DNA of 64,000 bases from Carnobacterium iners (GCF_900177385.1 NZ_FXBJ01000002.1:248001-312000), one strand, 5' to 3'; positions 1 through 10,188 are shown, counted from the stretch's first letter. Notes: generated from the letters alone by a model not told the origin. A program made the numbers and translations.

Positions 1-797
1 ATACTGGTTTTCAAGAAACCAAATTTATCGCCAACGTCAAATCGCTGTCCTTTAAACTCATGCGCAAAAACACGTTGCGTTTTATTTAACGTATCAATAG
101 CGTCGGTTAATTGAATTTCTCCACCTGCACCTGGCTCTTGTTTTTCCAAAATATCGAAAATTTCAGGAGTCAGTAAGTAACGTCCAATAATAGCTAAGTC
201 ACTTGGTGCATCCTCTGGTTTAGGTTTCTCAACAAAACTACGAACGTTATAAGTTGTTTCATCTACTTGTCCTTCAGGATCAATAATACCATATTTAGAT
301 GTGTCTTCATGCGGAACTTTCATTACTGCAATGTTAGAAGCATGCGTTTTATCGTATCCATTAATAAGTTGTTTCGTTAAAGGTACTTCATCTTCCATCA
401 AATCGTCTCCGAGCATCACAACAAATGGTTCATTTCCAATAAAGGCTTTTGCTTGTAAAACAGCATGACCCAAGCCTTTTGGATAAGACTGACGAACAAA
501 AAACAAGTTCAAACCAGTTGTTTCTTCCACTAATTCTAAAAGGGCTAGTTTATCTTTGGCTCTCAAATTTTCTTCTAACTCTGGGTTTGAATCAAAGTGA
601 TCTTCAATCGGACGTTTGCTTTTGCCTGTTACAATCAAAATATCTTCAATTCCTGAATTAATGGCTTCTTCTACAATAAATTGAATCGTTGGTTTGTCAA
701 CGATTGGCAACATTTCTTTTGCCATTGCTTTTGTAGCGGGTAAGAAACGAGTTCCTAACCCTGCAGCTGGAATGACGGCTTTACGAACTTTTTGCAT
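1..797 (-). CDS. galU: UTP-glucose-1-phosphate uridylyltransferase (3' part outside window)
   Basis: Makes UDP-glucose from UTP and glucose-1-phosphate in the cytoplasm; UDP-glucose feeds glycolipid anchors of lipoteichoic acid, exopolysaccharide and teichoic acid decoration. About 265 codons are visible. The N-terminus reads [20 protein letters not shown], the nucleotide-binding loop of this family, followed by [15 protein letters not shown] and later [10 protein letters not shown], all typical of bacterial GalU. The ATG at 797 has a strong ribosome site (AGGAGG, 807-812). It is the last visible gene of the hprK-lgt-gpsA-galU run. The stop codon lies beyond position 1, so the gene is truncated by the window edge, not by mutation. 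Confidence 0.96.
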   Translation of the reverse strand, partial: MQKVRKAVIPAAGLGTRFLPATKAMAKEMLPIVDKPTIQFIVEEAINSGIEDILIVTGKSKRPIEDHFDSNPELEENLRAKDKLALLELVEETTGLNLFFVRQSYPKGLGHAVLQAKAFIGNEPFVVMLGDDLMEDEVPLTKQLINGYDKTHASNIAVMKVPHEDTSKYGIIDPEGQVDETTYNVRSFVEKPKPEDAPSDLAIIGRYLLTPEIFDILEKQEPGAGGEIQLTDAIDTLNKTQRVFAHEFKGQRFDVGDKFGFLKTS

Positions 798-842
798 GTC
801 TATTTTCCTCCTATGCTTTACTCTTTAATCAACCTAGTTTTA

Positions 843-1847
843 TTAGCTTTCAGATTTCCCAACACGCTTCATTAAGGAATCTACGGCCTCTTTAACGTTC
901 GCATGATTATATAGTACGTCATAAATTGCTGCAGTAATCGGCATCTCTATACCTCTTTCTTTTGCCAATTCATAGACTGCTTTAGTCGTTGTTATCCCCT
1001 CAGCAACCATATCCATATGCGCTAGAGTTTCCTTTACCGTCATACCTTTTCCTAAAAAGTTACCGGCTTGCCAATTTCGTGAATGTACGCTTGTACACGT
1101 TACAATCAAGTCGCCAACTCCGCTTAGGCCAATAAAGGTTAGTGGATTGGCTCCAAAAGCTACCCCTAGACGACTAATTTCTGCTAGACCTCTAGTCATT
1201 AAGGCCGCTTTAGCATTGTCTCCATAACCTAAACCATGAAGAGCTCCTGCTCCAAGTGCAATAATATTTTTTAATGCTGCTCCAAGCTCTACTCCAATAA
1301 TATCTTTGTTTGTATAAACTCTAAAATAGTCATTCATAAATAATTGTTGCACGAATGTAGCAGATTCTAAATTAGGTGATGCTGCAGTAATGGTGGTTAA
1401 GTCTTTAACAGCTACTTCTTCTGCATGGCTAGGTCCAGATAAAACAACTACTGCTTTGCGTTTATCTGCAGAAATTTCTTCTTCTAAAACAACGGAAATA
1501 CGCTTATGTGTTTCTTGTTCTAATCCTTTGCTTGCATGAATGATTATAACTGACTTTTTCAAGGTAGCTTCCACCTTCTTAGCTACCTCGCGAATGGCTT
1601 TTGTTGGAACAACAAATAAAACAGCATCAACCGAATCTAAAACTTCTGTTAAATCGGTAAAAGCTTTTATATTTTTTGAAAGAACCACTTCTGGTAAATA
1701 ATGTTTATTTGTATGAAATTGATTGATTTCATCGACTTGCTCCTGGCTGTGACTCCATAAACGAACTTCGTGTCCATTTTCTTCGAGAACCATTGACAAG
1801 GACGTACCCCATGAACCAGCACCTAATAGTGCAATCTTATTCAACAT
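843..1847 (-). CDS. gpsA: NAD(P)-dependent glycerol-3-phosphate dehydrogenase
   Basis: Reduces dihydroxyacetone phosphate to sn-glycerol-3-phosphate, the backbone for phospholipids and for glycerol-phosphate teichoic acids. The 334-residue protein has the usual family length. It starts with a Rossmann loop GAGSWGTS at residues 9-16, has the [10 protein letters not shown] segment near residue 140, and the helix [16 protein letters not shown], which carries the catalytic lysine of this family. It lies 45 bp upstream of galU and about 80 bp downstream of lgt, in the same direction, so cotranscription from hprK is likely. Nothing unusual was seen. Confidence 0.97.
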   Translation of the reverse strand: MLNKIALLGAGSWGTSLSMVLEENGHEVRLWSHSQEQVDEINQFHTNKHYLPEVVLSKNIKAFTDLTEVLDSVDAVLFVVPTKAIREVAKKVEATLKKSVIIIHASKGLEQETHKRISVVLEEEISADKRKAVVVLSGPSHAEEVAVKDLTTITAASPNLESATFVQQLFMNDYFRVYTNKDIIGVELGAALKNIIALGAGALHGLGYGDNAKAALMTRGLAEISRLGVAFGANPLTFIGLSGVGDLIVTCTSVHSRNWQAGNFLGKGMTVKETLAHMDMVAEGITTTKAVYELAKERGIEMPITAAIYDVLYNHANVKEAVDSLMKRVGKSES

Positions 1848-1930
1848 ATTATTTCATCACTCCTTATTCCTATTTCCATATCATTATTTTCTTTTTTAGT
1901 TACAAGATATTTTAGCTATACTAGTAGATT

Positions 1931-2788
1931 TTAATTTAGTTTTATTATCTCTTTTTCTTCATTTTTACTTAGTCCATCTAAATAATAAGGTACCGGTGGA
2001 TAATCTCTTCTTCTCATTACCCAGATAATTAGTGCACCCACGAATAAAATAACCGATAACACTTGAGATACACGCAACCAATCCAGTAGCATTAAACTAT
2101 CTGTTCGTAGACCTTCGATAAAGAAACGTCCTAATGAGTACCATAAGACATACGTTAACGTTACCTCACCACGGCGCAATAATGATTTACGGTTTCGCAC
2201 TAAGATAATCACTATAAATCCAGCTAAACTCCACAGTGACTCGTAAAGAAATGTCGGTTGATAATACGTTCCATTGATATTCATTTGATTGATAATAAAG
2301 TCAGGTAAATAAAGATTCTCTAAGAAAGTTCTTGTTACTTCTCCACCATGTGCTTCTTGATTAATAAAGTTGCCCCAACGCCCAATCGCTTGTGCTAATA
2401 AGACATTTGGAACAAGCACATCTAGCATCAACCAAATAGGGATACCGTGCTTTTTAGTATACCAATAAATCGTTAGACCTCCTGCAATCAAGCCACCATA
2501 AATAGCAATTCCACCATTCCAAATAGCTATAATTTCACCTGGATTTTGCAAATAATAATCTAATTTAAAGATGACATAGTATAAGCGTGCTCCGATAAAT
2601 GCTATTGGTAATGCCCAAAGAGCCATATCGATAATATGATCTCCTTCAATCCCACGTTTTTTTGCTTCACGGGTACTTAAAAATAGCGCTGCAAAAATAG
2701 CAGAAGCAATAATAACGCCGTACCAATGAACGTCAAGTGGTCCTAATGAAAATGCAATTGGATTAATTGCACTGAATAAAAAATTCAT
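1931..2788 (-). CDS. lgt: Prolipoprotein diacylglyceryl transferase
   Basis: Integral membrane enzyme that moves diacylglycerol from phosphatidylglycerol to the lipobox cysteine of prolipoproteins, the first step of lipoprotein maturation. The 285-residue sequence has about seven hydrophobic segments and the Lgt signature GRWGNFINQEAHGG beginning at residue 136. The C-terminal GRFFIEGLRTDSL is also typical. Its substrates in this window would include PstS and the disrupted lipoprotein at 50.4 kb. It starts 16 bp after hprK ends, indicating tight coupling. The hprK-lgt pair is a standard Firmicute arrangement. Confidence 0.97.
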   Translation of the reverse strand: MNFLFSAINPIAFSLGPLDVHWYGVIIASAIFAALFLSTREAKKRGIEGDHIIDMALWALPIAFIGARLYYVIFKLDYYLQNPGEIIAIWNGGIAIYGGLIAGGLTIYWYTKKHGIPIWLMLDVLVPNVLLAQAIGRWGNFINQEAHGGEVTRTFLENLYLPDFIINQMNINGTYYQPTFLYESLWSLAGFIVIILVRNRKSLLRRGEVTLTYVLWYSLGRFFIEGLRTDSLMLLDWLRVSQVLSVILFVGALIIWVMRRRDYPPVPYYLDGLSKNEEKEIIKLN

Positions 2789-2804
2789 TTTTTAATCTCC
2801 TTTT

Positions 2805-3740
2805 TTAAGCTTCTTCAGAATTAGTTTTTATTAATTTTTCGAGGTTTCTTTCAAATGTTTCAGTTGCATTGTATCCCATTTGTTTAGCTCTATGGTTCAT
2901 TGCAGCTGCTTCAATAATAACCGCTAAATTCCGTCCTGTTTTAACTGGGATGGAAATCAGTGGAACATCTACATTTGAGATTCTTCTTTTTCCGTCAGCA
3001 GACCCTAAACGATCAAACTTAGTATTTTTATCCCATAACTCTAAATTAACGATTAAATTAACGATTTTACTTAAGCGAATAGCTCCTACACCGAATAAGT
3101 TAACAACATCGATGATGCCCACTCCACGAATTTCAAGTAAATTACGTAAAATTTCAGGTGGTTCACCTATTAAGCGATTTTCTCCAACAACGTGAAGTTC
3201 AACCCGGTCATCTGCTACTAAACGGTGGCCTCTTTGAATCAGTTCTAAAGCTGTTTCACTTTTCCCGACACCACTATCACCAGTAATAATGACACCCATT
3301 CCATAAATATCAATCAGCACACCATGAACAGACTCTCGTTCAGCTAGTCGCTCTTCTAAAAAATTTGTAACATTACTAGCTAGAAGTGTCGTTGCATACG
3401 ATGATGATAATAATGGAATTTCTTTTTCAGTCGTTGCTTGAATCAATTCTACTGGCAACTCCATGTTACGAGAGACTAGAAATGCAGGTGTTTCTGGTTG
3501 ACACATCCGACGAAAAACCATTAGACGTTCATCGCTAGACATCCGCTCTGAAAACGAAATTTCTGTTCTACCAAATAATTGTAGACGTTCTTTTGGATAA
3601 TAATTAAAGTATCCAGTTAATTCTAACCCTGGTCTTGAAAGATCCGTTGTTTGAATGGTTCTATTCAAAAATCCCTCTCCGTTATGTACAACTAATTCTA
3701 GAGAGTCCACTAATTCTTTTACTGTTACACTGTTAGTCAT
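2805..3740 (-). CDS. hprK: HPr kinase/phosphorylase
   Basis: Bifunctional cytoplasmic enzyme that phosphorylates or dephosphorylates Ser46 of the PTS protein HPr and so controls carbon catabolite repression through CcpA. At 311 residues it has the family length. The P-loop GDSGVGKS is at residues 154-161, followed by VADDRVEL, and the HprK signature LEIRGVGIIDV is near residues 202-212. It is the first gene of the hprK-lgt-gpsA-galU run. The 240 bp upstream hold the terminator of the preceding lia operon and presumably a promoter; I see only a weak candidate -10 (TAAAAT) there. Confidence 0.97.
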   Translation of the reverse strand: MTNSVTVKELVDSLELVVHNGEGFLNRTIQTTDLSRPGLELTGYFNYYPKERLQLFGRTEISFSERMSSDERLMVFRRMCQPETPAFLVSRNMELPVELIQATTEKEIPLLSSSYATTLLASNVTNFLEERLAERESVHGVLIDIYGMGVIITGDSGVGKSETALELIQRGHRLVADDRVELHVVGENRLIGEPPEILRNLLEIRGVGIIDVVNLFGVGAIRLSKIVNLIVNLELWDKNTKFDRLGSADGKRRISNVDVPLISIPVKTGRNLAVIIEAAAMNHRAKQMGYNATETFERNLEKLIKTNSEEA

Positions 3741-3928
3741 ACGCTATTCTCCTCTAAGCTCCATTTTGCTGGTTGCTCTTATTTATCGTTAATTGGTTTT
3801 TCCAAAAAATTGCTTCCACTTTCTATTTTACCATTTTAAGCTAGGCTAATAAAGAGAATCACACATTTTTCACATAAATCTCCCAGCAAATGATTGAAAT
3901 TGACTAGTTATCTATCTATTTCCAAAAA

Positions 3929-3966
3929 AACGGTATGCATCGACTCATCCGTCTGATGCATACCGT
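3929..3966 (-). terminator. Rho-independent terminator after liaZ
   Basis: Perfect inverted repeat with arms AACGGTATGCATC and GATGCATACCGTT. On the minus strand it is followed by a run of seven T. It lies just after the stop of the liaZ-like gene and before hprK, so it separates the two operons. Confidence 0.85.
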
Positions 3967-3981
3967 TAAAATTAGTTTGAA

Positions 3982-4335
3982 TTACCAACTATTCATTCTT
4001 ACTCTATTCGTAATAAACGTATTTACTAACGATAGAATTATTGCAACTACTATCGTTGTTCCAAACGTTCCAAATTGAAATCCCGAACCAATAATTAGAG
4101 AAGTTAAACTTAGCATGCTCGCATTAATAATAATACTGAACAGTCCTAAAGTCAGTATCGTTATTGGCAAAGATAAAAGAATCAAAAGTGGTTTGACCGC
4201 TATATTCAATACCGACAAAACTAAACTTGCCGCTAATGCAATCCAAATATTCGCTACGTAAAAAGAATTTTGGAAAAAGCCTGATAAAGCTAAGAAAGTC
4301 AGCGCATTAATGACAATGAGTTGCCAATATTTCAC
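3982..4335 (-). CDS. liaZ: Phage-holin-family (YvlD-like) membrane protein, LiaZ-like
   Basis: A 117-residue protein made almost entirely of four hydrophobic helices (about residues 5-25, 30-52, 55-78, 88-110) with the short loop VKPLLILLSLPITILTLGLF typical of the YvlD / phage holin family IV proteins. In Enterococcus faecalis the third gene of the liaXYZ operon encodes such a protein, and the LiaFSR system induces that operon under membrane attack, for example by daptomycin. Here it is the last of three genes, its first base overlapping the last base of the liaY-like gene. The symbol rests on operon order plus family; the molecular function of this family is not well defined. Confidence 0.8.
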   Translation of the reverse strand: MKYWQLIVINALTFLALSGFFQNSFYVANIWIALAASLVLSVLNIAVKPLLILLSLPITILTLGLFSIIINASMLSLTSLIIGSGFQFGTFGTTIVVAIILSLVNTFITNRVRMNSW

Positions 4336-4643
4336 TAGAAATCACTCCAATCGTTGTTTGCTTTTTTCTTGTCTTCACTTACCTTTTCTGCTTCTTTACG
4401 GGGTCTGTTCTCATTTTTTTTTTCGTTAAACGAGTGGTGCCAGTCAGATTTAGCTGAACCCGGAGCTTCCGGTATCACTAACGCTAAGATAACATATAAA
4501 ATGATCGGTGAACCTACTCCAAAAACAATCGCAATAGCATAGATAATACGTAAGAAGCTAGGATCAAAATCAAAGTATTCTGCAATTCCACCTAAAACAC
4601 CGCTAATAACTCGATTATTTTTTGATTTTGTAATTTTTTTCAA
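4335..4643 (-). CDS. liaY: PspC-domain membrane protein, LiaY-like
   Basis: A 102-residue protein with an N-terminal PspC domain: KKITKSKNNRVISGVLGGIAEYFDFDPSFLRI, then one strong membrane helix (about residues 33-57) and a charged, lysine/glutamate-rich cytoplasmic tail. PspC proteins take part in envelope stress responses; the second gene of enterococcal liaXYZ is of this type and is reported to interact with phospholipid-localising machinery. It lies 53 bp after the liaX-like gene and abuts liaZ. Assignment is by domain and gene order. Confidence 0.82.
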   Translation of the reverse strand: MKKITKSKNNRVISGVLGGIAEYFDFDPSFLRIIYAIAIVFGVGSPIILYVILALVIPEAPGSAKSDWHHSFNEKKNENRPRKEAEKVSEDKKKANNDWSDF

Positions 4644-4696
4644 TTTCTATTCACCCCTTCACTACCGTTTATTTATTTAATAACTAATGATTCGTT

Positions 4697-6265
4697 TCAT
4701 TCACTCGTTTCGTTATCTTTCAAGAAAATATATCCAGTCGTCGTACTAACATTTAGTGCAACAGGATTGCTTTCGTTGTATCTTCTGAATTCAAGTAATT
4801 GATTGGTGCGATCTTTTTTCTCTTTAATTGTTTCTGTATTTTTCATTCGATTTTGGATACTACCTAGATTACTTTTTGCATTTCCTTCAATACTTATTTC
4901 TTTTGGAACAGAGACTTTAATTGCGCCATTGACAGAAGTAGCTTCCAGATGTTGCACATCTGTATTTAAGACCGTCAGTTTAACCGTACCATTGACGGTG
5001 GATAAATCAACACCATTAAAACTTCCTTTTGCTACAATTCCACCGTTGATGCTATTAACAATTAAATCTCTTACGTTACTATCTAAAATAGAAACTTTTC
5101 CATTTACGCCTTCTGTCTCAATCATAGTCGCTGTTACTTTTTCAAAACCAATATCACCATTTGTACACTTGATATAAATATCTTTGCCTTCGAACGCTTC
5201 TATCTTAACAGTTCCATTTAACAACTTAATCGCTGTATGATCATAGACTCTTTCAGGCAAGTAAAAAATCATATCGCATCGAACGCGTTTATTTGGAATA
5301 TGGAATAAGATTTTTTCATCTGTTACGTCGATTGTACTGCGTTTTAAGAATGCTTCAAAAGGTGTATCTGAATCAATTTTTCCATAAATTTTAATTTCTG
5401 ATTCAACTTTAATGTCTTGACCTTCCCAAGTTTTAAAAACCACATCACCATTAGCTACTTTCACATCAATGATTGATGCCATTGAATCTGGATAATTAAA
5501 TTCATGTGTGAATTTTGTAGAAGCTATACCAGGCATGCGTACATTAACATCTTTCCAGTCCATATTTTCCATTACTGAAGAAAATGTATTCTTCATTAAC
5601 TTACCAAATTGGTTTCCTGCTTCTGTCATTTTTTCGCCGACCTGATTCATTCTTTCATTAGCTGTATCTTTCCAATCATCTGGAATTTCAAATTTTTCAA
5701 TAAGTTGTTTCTTTTGAGATCCCCATTGTTTTTGTTTGACAACACGCAATTGGTCCATCAATTTTACACGATCTTCTTCAAGATCTACTAATTGAGCTTC
5801 GTGTTCTTCAATTTCATGACTCAATTGTTTTAATTCTGGCTCTTTTTCACTATCTAATGCATCTAAATCTTCTAGCGTTTCTAATACGCTGAGCTTTTCT
5901 TTTGCTCTGCTTAACTGTTCTTTAACTTCTACAATTTCGCTATTTTTTTCATCTAATTGAACAGAATAAGTTGATGCTTCATTAGCAAGTTTTTCTAGTA
6001 TTGCTTCTAATTGTTCTTTATCTTTCTTTTGTTCTTCTTTAAGCTCATCATGTTTTTCTTGTTTTGTATCTTCATCATTTGTTTCTTCAACAGGTGAAGA
6101 CTCCATAGGTTCTTTTACAAAGGATTGGTTTTGGGCTGCTGTTTGATCTCTTTTGACGGCTTCTTTACCATCTTTTTTCGCACTGCTTTCCAGTAAGACG
6201 AGAGCTTCTTCCGTTGAAATAATTCCTTGTTTTACTAATTCTAAGATTCTTTCTCTTTCTTTCAT
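4697..6265 (-). CDS. liaX: LiaX/YvlB-like envelope stress protein (DUF4097)
   Basis: A 522-residue protein. Residues 1-30 (MKERERILELVKQGIISTEE and following) form a SHOCT-like helical hairpin. Residues 60-210 are strongly charged coiled coil. Residues 240-510 are a repetitive beta-strand domain of DUF4097 type, with recurring turns around NGD, NGTV, NGG and NGAI. LiaX of Enterococcus faecalis has this build and length (about 530 residues), is found at the cell surface, and senses daptomycin and antimicrobial peptides while modulating the LiaFSR response. No signal peptide is visible, as in that family. First gene of the three-gene operon, with its own promoter and candidate LiaR sites upstream. 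No liaFSR genes are in the window. Confidence 0.83.
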   Translation of the reverse strand: MKERERILELVKQGIISTEEALVLLESSAKKDGKEAVKRDQTAAQNQSFVKEPMESSPVEETNDEDTKQEKHDELKEEQKKDKEQLEAILEKLANEASTYSVQLDEKNSEIVEVKEQLSRAKEKLSVLETLEDLDALDSEKEPELKQLSHEIEEHEAQLVDLEEDRVKLMDQLRVVKQKQWGSQKKQLIEKFEIPDDWKDTANERMNQVGEKMTEAGNQFGKLMKNTFSSVMENMDWKDVNVRMPGIASTKFTHEFNYPDSMASIIDVKVANGDVVFKTWEGQDIKVESEIKIYGKIDSDTPFEAFLKRSTIDVTDEKILFHIPNKRVRCDMIFYLPERVYDHTAIKLLNGTVKIEAFEGKDIYIKCTNGDIGFEKVTATMIETEGVNGKVSILDSNVRDLIVNSINGGIVAKGSFNGVDLSTVNGTVKLTVLNTDVQHLEATSVNGAIKVSVPKEISIEGNAKSNLGSIQNRMKNTETIKEKKDRTNQLLEFRRYNESNPVALNVSTTTGYIFLKDNETSE

Positions 6266-6350
6266 GATACTATCCCTCCTTGGAATATTCCATCTATCTA
6301 GTGAGTGTTTGCCAACGCGTTAATTGTTCGTCGTTCTTATCTATAACCCT

Positions 6351-6419
6351 ATTATGCTTTACTTGATACATTTTGTCATAGGACTTTAGAACGATTTTCA
6401 CATGGTTACTTAGACTGAA
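6351..6419 (-). promoter_or_regulatory. liaX promoter with two candidate LiaR boxes
   Basis: Reading the minus strand, ATGACA (6374-6379) and CATAAT (6351-6356) are separated by 17 bp, each one mismatch from the sigma-A consensus. Just upstream are two related elements about 30 bp apart: CTAAAGTCCTA (around 6378-6390, touching the -35) and TTCAGTCTAAGTAA (6406-6419). Both carry the AGTC core expected of LiaR/VraR-family response regulator sites. The promoter is well supported; the regulator assignment is inferred from the core motif and the downstream operon. Confidence 0.6.
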
Positions 6420-6488
6420 TCTCCTTAAATTGTATCCATCTTCATTTTAACACGAACATTAAAACAGAGGTAGTAAAACACTAGCAGA

Positions 6489-6525
6489 CAAAAAAGCAGA
6501 CCTCTTTTAAAGGTCTGCTTTTTTA
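6489..6525 (-). terminator. Terminator after uvrA
   Basis: Perfect inverted repeat AAAAAAGCAGACC / GGTCTGCTTTTTT with a 9-base loop, just after the uvrA stop codon. It has T runs on both strands and so could act in both directions. Confidence 0.88.
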
Positions 6526-6541
6526 GTATTCTCTATCGACT

Positions 6542-9397
6542 TTACTCAATAGACGCTTTAATCGTACGATTTTTGTCTCTTTTCAATATTTTCTTTAAAT
6601 AGTGTCCTGTGTAACTCGCTTTTACTTTTGCAACTTTTTCTGGTTTACCTGTAGCTAAAATGGTTCCGCCACCTGCTCCACCTTCAGGACCTAAATCAAT
6701 GATATAATCAGCTGTTTTTATCACATCTAAATTATGTTCAATCACTAAAACAGTATTACCCGTTTCGACTAAACGATTTAGCACTTGTAATAAACGAGCG
6801 ATGTCTTCTGTATGAAGACCAGTCGTCGGCTCATCTAAAATATAGAAATTCTTTCCATCAGATCGCTTGTGAAGTTCACTAGCTAATTTCATTCGTTGGG
6901 CTTCTCCACCAGATAATGTTGTTGCTGGTTGACCTAATGTTACGTATCCTAGTCCCACATCAATAATGGTTTGTAGTTTACGATGAATTTTTGGAATATG
7001 TTTAAAAAAGATAACCGCTTCTTCAATTGTCATTCCTAACACATCTGAAATGTTTTTCCCTTTGTAACGAACTTCTAGTGTTTCTGAATTGTATCGTGTA
7101 CCATGACAAATCTCACAAGGAACATAGACATCTGGTAGAAAATACATTTCTACTTTTAGTATCCCATCTCCTCTGCAAGCCTCACAGCGTCCACCTTTTA
7201 CATTAAAACTAAAGCGCCCTTTTTTATATCCTCTAATTTTCGCTTCATTTGTTGAAGCAAATAAATCACGGATATCATCAAATACACTGGTATAGGTTGC
7301 TGGATTGCTTCTCGGAGTTCTTCCAATCGGACTTTGATCTATACTTATTATTTTTTCTAATTTTTCATGGCCAGTCATTTTTTTGAATTTCCCTGGTTTT
7401 TGTTTAGAGCGATTCAGTTCACGAGATAAGGCTTTTTTCAAAATTGAATTAACCAACGTACTCTTACCAGAACCTGATACACCTGTTACTGCTACAAATC
7501 GTCCTAATGGAAAATCTACGGTTAGATTTTTCAAATTATTTTCAGCTGCTCCTGTAATGCGAATCGCACCTTTATCTTCATCACGACGAGTTTTGGGTAG
7601 GGGAATAAATTTCTTGCCAGATAAATAAGCTCCTGTTAGTGATTTCTCATTTTTTGACACTTCTTCTGGGGTACCAAAGGCTACTACTTCGCCACCTTTT
7701 TCGCCAGCACCCGGTCCAATATCAATTAAGTAATCTGCTGCAAGCATGGTATCTTCATCGTGTTCCACTACAATCAATGTATTACCTAAATCGCGCATTT
7801 TTTTCAATGAGTCAATTAAGCGGTTATTATCCCTTTGGTGTAAACCGATTGAAGGTTCATCTAAAATATATAAGACACCAGATAAATTAGACCCAATTTG
7901 AGTAGCCAAGCGAATTCTTTGTGCTTCTCCACCGGATAGCGTACCCGACATCCGACTTAATGTCAGGTAGTTTAAACCTACATTACTCAAAAAGTTTAAG
8001 CGGTCACGGACTTCTTTTAAGATTGGTTTAGCAATCATGCTTTCTTGTTCTGAAAGAGTGAGATCTCCAAAGAAATCAAGTGCTACTTCTATTGGATAAT
8101 TATTTACTTCACCAATATCTTTATTGCCTACTTTTACAGATAAAGCTTGGCGATTTAAACGTTTACCTTTACAAGTCTGACAGCTTAATTCTGTCATATA
8201 AAGACGCATTTGATCTCTTGTAAAATCACTATTTGTCTCTTTGTAACGTCTATCAATGTTGCGAATAATTCCTTCAAAGGGAAGGTCAACATCTCTAATT
8301 CCACCAAAATCATTTTTGTAATGAAAATGAAACAGTTCATCATTTGATCCTTCTAAAATAAATCGTTGCTCTTTTTCTGTTAATTTTTCAAATGGCGTAT
8401 CTAAATCAATCTCAAATGCTTGGCAAGCTTGTTCTAATAACTGTGGATAATAATTAGAACTGATTGGTTTCCAGGGCGCAATCGCACCTTCTCTTAGGGT
8501 CAGAGACTTTTCTGGAATAACCAAGTCCATATCTACTTCTAATTTTATTCCTAGACCATCACAATCTCCACAAGCTCCAAAAGGCGCATTAAAAGAAAAC
8601 AGACGGGGCTCTAGTTCTCCAACAGTGAAGCCACAATAAGGGCAGGCATAATGCTCACTAAATAAGACTTCTTCTTGATCTAATACATCCGCAATAGCAT
8701 AGCCTTCTGCTAATCGAAGTGCGGCTTCAAAGGAATCAAATAAACGAGAACGAATACCTTCTTTAATAACGATTCGATCAATCACGATATCAATATCATG
8801 TTTTTTATTTTTTTCTAATTCAATCTCGTCTGAAATGTCGTAGATTTCTTTATCCACACGCAAGCGGACATAACCTTCACTTTTTATTTTTTCAAATATT
8901 TTTTTATGTTGTCCCTTTTTCCCAACAACAATCGGTGCTAGAATTTGAATCCTCGTTTTCTCAGGATATTCAAGTACCCGATCGACCATCTGCTCAACCG
9001 TCTGACTTGTAATCTCTGTTCCATCATTAGGGCAGATTGGATGACCCACTCGAGCATACAAGAGGCGGAGATAATCATTAATCTCCGTAACTGTTCCAAC
9101 CGTTGAACGTGGGTTTTTACTTGTCGTTTTTTGATCAATGGAGATAGCTGGACTTAACCCATCAATACTATCGACATCTGGTTTATCCATCTGACCTAAA
9201 AATTGACGAGCGTATGCCGATAAACTTTCTACATATCGCCTTTGTCCTTCTGCGTATAAGGTATCAAAAGCTAGTGAACTTTTCCCTGAACCAGACAATC
9301 CCGTTATCACAACTAATTTGTCTCGGGGAATAGTAACGTCAATATTTTTTAAATTATGTGAACGAGCGCCATGGATTTCAATTTTATCATTTCGCAT
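6542..9397 (-). CDS. uvrA: Excinuclease ABC subunit A
   Basis: DNA-damage recognition ATPase of nucleotide excision repair; loads UvrB at lesions. The 951-residue protein has the family length and both ABC halves: first P-loop GLSGSGKS at residues 33-40, a zinc knuckle starting CPYC near residue 252, an [12 protein letters not shown] signature near residue 490, second P-loop GVSGSGKST near residue 645, a second zinc module (CEACRGDG ... CEICHG) near residues 740-765, and a second [12 protein letters not shown]. uvrB is not adjacent in this window. The promoter region carries a LexA-type box and a leader hairpin, described separately. Confidence 0.98.
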   Translation of the reverse strand: MRNDKIEIHGARSHNLKNIDVTIPRDKLVVITGLSGSGKSSLAFDTLYAEGQRRYVESLSAYARQFLGQMDKPDVDSIDGLSPAISIDQKTTSKNPRSTVGTVTEINDYLRLLYARVGHPICPNDGTEITSQTVEQMVDRVLEYPEKTRIQILAPIVVGKKGQHKKIFEKIKSEGYVRLRVDKEIYDISDEIELEKNKKHDIDIVIDRIVIKEGIRSRLFDSFEAALRLAEGYAIADVLDQEEVLFSEHYACPYCGFTVGELEPRLFSFNAPFGACGDCDGLGIKLEVDMDLVIPEKSLTLREGAIAPWKPISSNYYPQLLEQACQAFEIDLDTPFEKLTEKEQRFILEGSNDELFHFHYKNDFGGIRDVDLPFEGIIRNIDRRYKETNSDFTRDQMRLYMTELSCQTCKGKRLNRQALSVKVGNKDIGEVNNYPIEVALDFFGDLTLSEQESMIAKPILKEVRDRLNFLSNVGLNYLTLSRMSGTLSGGEAQRIRLATQIGSNLSGVLYILDEPSIGLHQRDNNRLIDSLKKMRDLGNTLIVVEHDEDTMLAADYLIDIGPGAGEKGGEVVAFGTPEEVSKNEKSLTGAYLSGKKFIPLPKTRRDEDKGAIRITGAAENNLKNLTVDFPLGRFVAVTGVSGSGKSTLVNSILKKALSRELNRSKQKPGKFKKMTGHEKLEKIISIDQSPIGRTPRSNPATYTSVFDDIRDLFASTNEAKIRGYKKGRFSFNVKGGRCEACRGDGILKVEMYFLPDVYVPCEICHGTRYNSETLEVRYKGKNISDVLGMTIEEAVIFFKHIPKIHRKLQTIIDVGLGYVTLGQPATTLSGGEAQRMKLASELHKRSDGKNFYILDEPTTGLHTEDIARLLQVLNRLVETGNTVLVIEHNLDVIKTADYIIDLGPEGGAGGGTILATGKPEKVAKVKASYTGHYLKKILKRDKNRTIKASIE

Positions 9398-9470
9398 ATA
9401 GTTTCTTCCTTTACGATGGATTTTAATCGTTTTTTATTTAACTCTCCTAATGTACCGCAAGTAACAAAAA

Positions 9471-9499
9471 ATAGGATAGCAAAATGCCTCCTATCATTT
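9471..9499 (-). terminator. Terminator-like hairpin in the uvrA leader
   Basis: On the minus strand the arms ATAGGA and TCCTAT plus an inner GCA/TGC enclose a short loop and are followed by TTTTTTG. It lies 75-100 bp upstream of the uvrA start and downstream of the predicted uvrA -10 (9513-9518). It could end the upstream HD-gene transcript, act as an attenuator for uvrA, or both. The stem is short and bulged. Confidence 0.5.
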
Positions 9500-9512
9500 A
9501 TTTCTTTATTCT

Positions 9513-9551
9513 ATTGTACCACAACTTCCTACTCAAACGAACATTTGTTCC
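9513..9551 (-). promoter_or_regulatory. uvrA promoter overlapped by a LexA/DinR SOS box
   Basis: At 9538-9551 the plus strand reads CGAACATTTGTTCC, matching the Gram-positive LexA (DinR) consensus CGAACRNRYGTTYC at 13 of 14 positions. On the minus strand a -10 TACAAT (9513-9518) follows about 20 bp downstream, so the box covers the -35 region. uvrA is a classical SOS gene in Firmicutes. The site lies directly after the stop of the upstream HD gene. Confidence 0.78.
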
Positions 9552-9555
9552 GTTT

Positions 9556-10188
9556 TTATTCATTCACTATTCGTTGCGATATATTTTGAAGTTGTGTTTG
9601 ATTCGTAAAATCTCCACTTAATAAATCAGGCAATATATCTGATAAAAAGTACTGGACACTGCTCAAATGACTGAATCTTAAAATAGTTTTTAATGATTCT
9701 TCATAAATTTCAGCAAAAATATTTTCTGGATTGCCTTTTTGAATTTCTCCAAATGACTCGTATAAAAGATCTACTTTATCAGCAACAGATAAAATTTGCC
9801 CTTCAAGGGTTTCATCTTTTCCCTCTTTTAATCGCTTAGAATAAATAGCTTGAAATTCTTTAGGCATTTCATTTCGAATGAAGTTCTCTGTCATTGACTC
9901 TTCTACATCCCCAAGCATTTCTCTTAATTGAGGTGTAGCGTATTTAACCGGCGTTTTGATGTCTCCGATAAAAAGCTCTGAATAATCATGATTTAAAGCT
10001 TTCTCATAAAGCGAACGCCAGTTTACTGTGTTGCCTTGTTGTTCTTCTACTGTTCCTAAAAGTTGTGCGATTTTTGTTACTTTAAAAGAATGGGCAGCAA
10101 CCGAGTGCTCTTCATATTTAAATTTACCCGGACAACGAATAATACTCTCTAAATCACTTAGACTTTTGATATATTGGTGCATTCCCAT
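9556..10188 (-). CDS. YfbR-like HD-domain phosphohydrolase
   Basis: A 210-residue cytoplasmic HD-superfamily protein. Metal-binding motifs are visible in order: EEHSVAAHS (about residues 26-34), LNHDYSELFIGD (residues 66-77, the HD pair) and SVADKVDLLYE (about 134-144). This arrangement matches YfbR-type 5'-deoxynucleotidases, which dephosphorylate deoxynucleoside monophosphates, but substrate cannot be read from sequence. It is upstream of uvrA in the same direction, separated by the SOS promoter and hairpin. The ATG at 10188 has AAAGGATG upstream. I leave the gene symbol empty because several HD subfamilies share these motifs. Confidence 0.8.
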   Translation of the reverse strand: MGMHQYIKSLSDLESIIRCPGKFKYEEHSVAAHSFKVTKIAQLLGTVEEQQGNTVNWRSLYEKALNHDYSELFIGDIKTPVKYATPQLREMLGDVEESMTENFIRNEMPKEFQAIYSKRLKEGKDETLEGQILSVADKVDLLYESFGEIQKGNPENIFAEIYEESLKTILRFSHLSSVQYFLSDILPDLLSGDFTNQTQLQNISQRIVNE

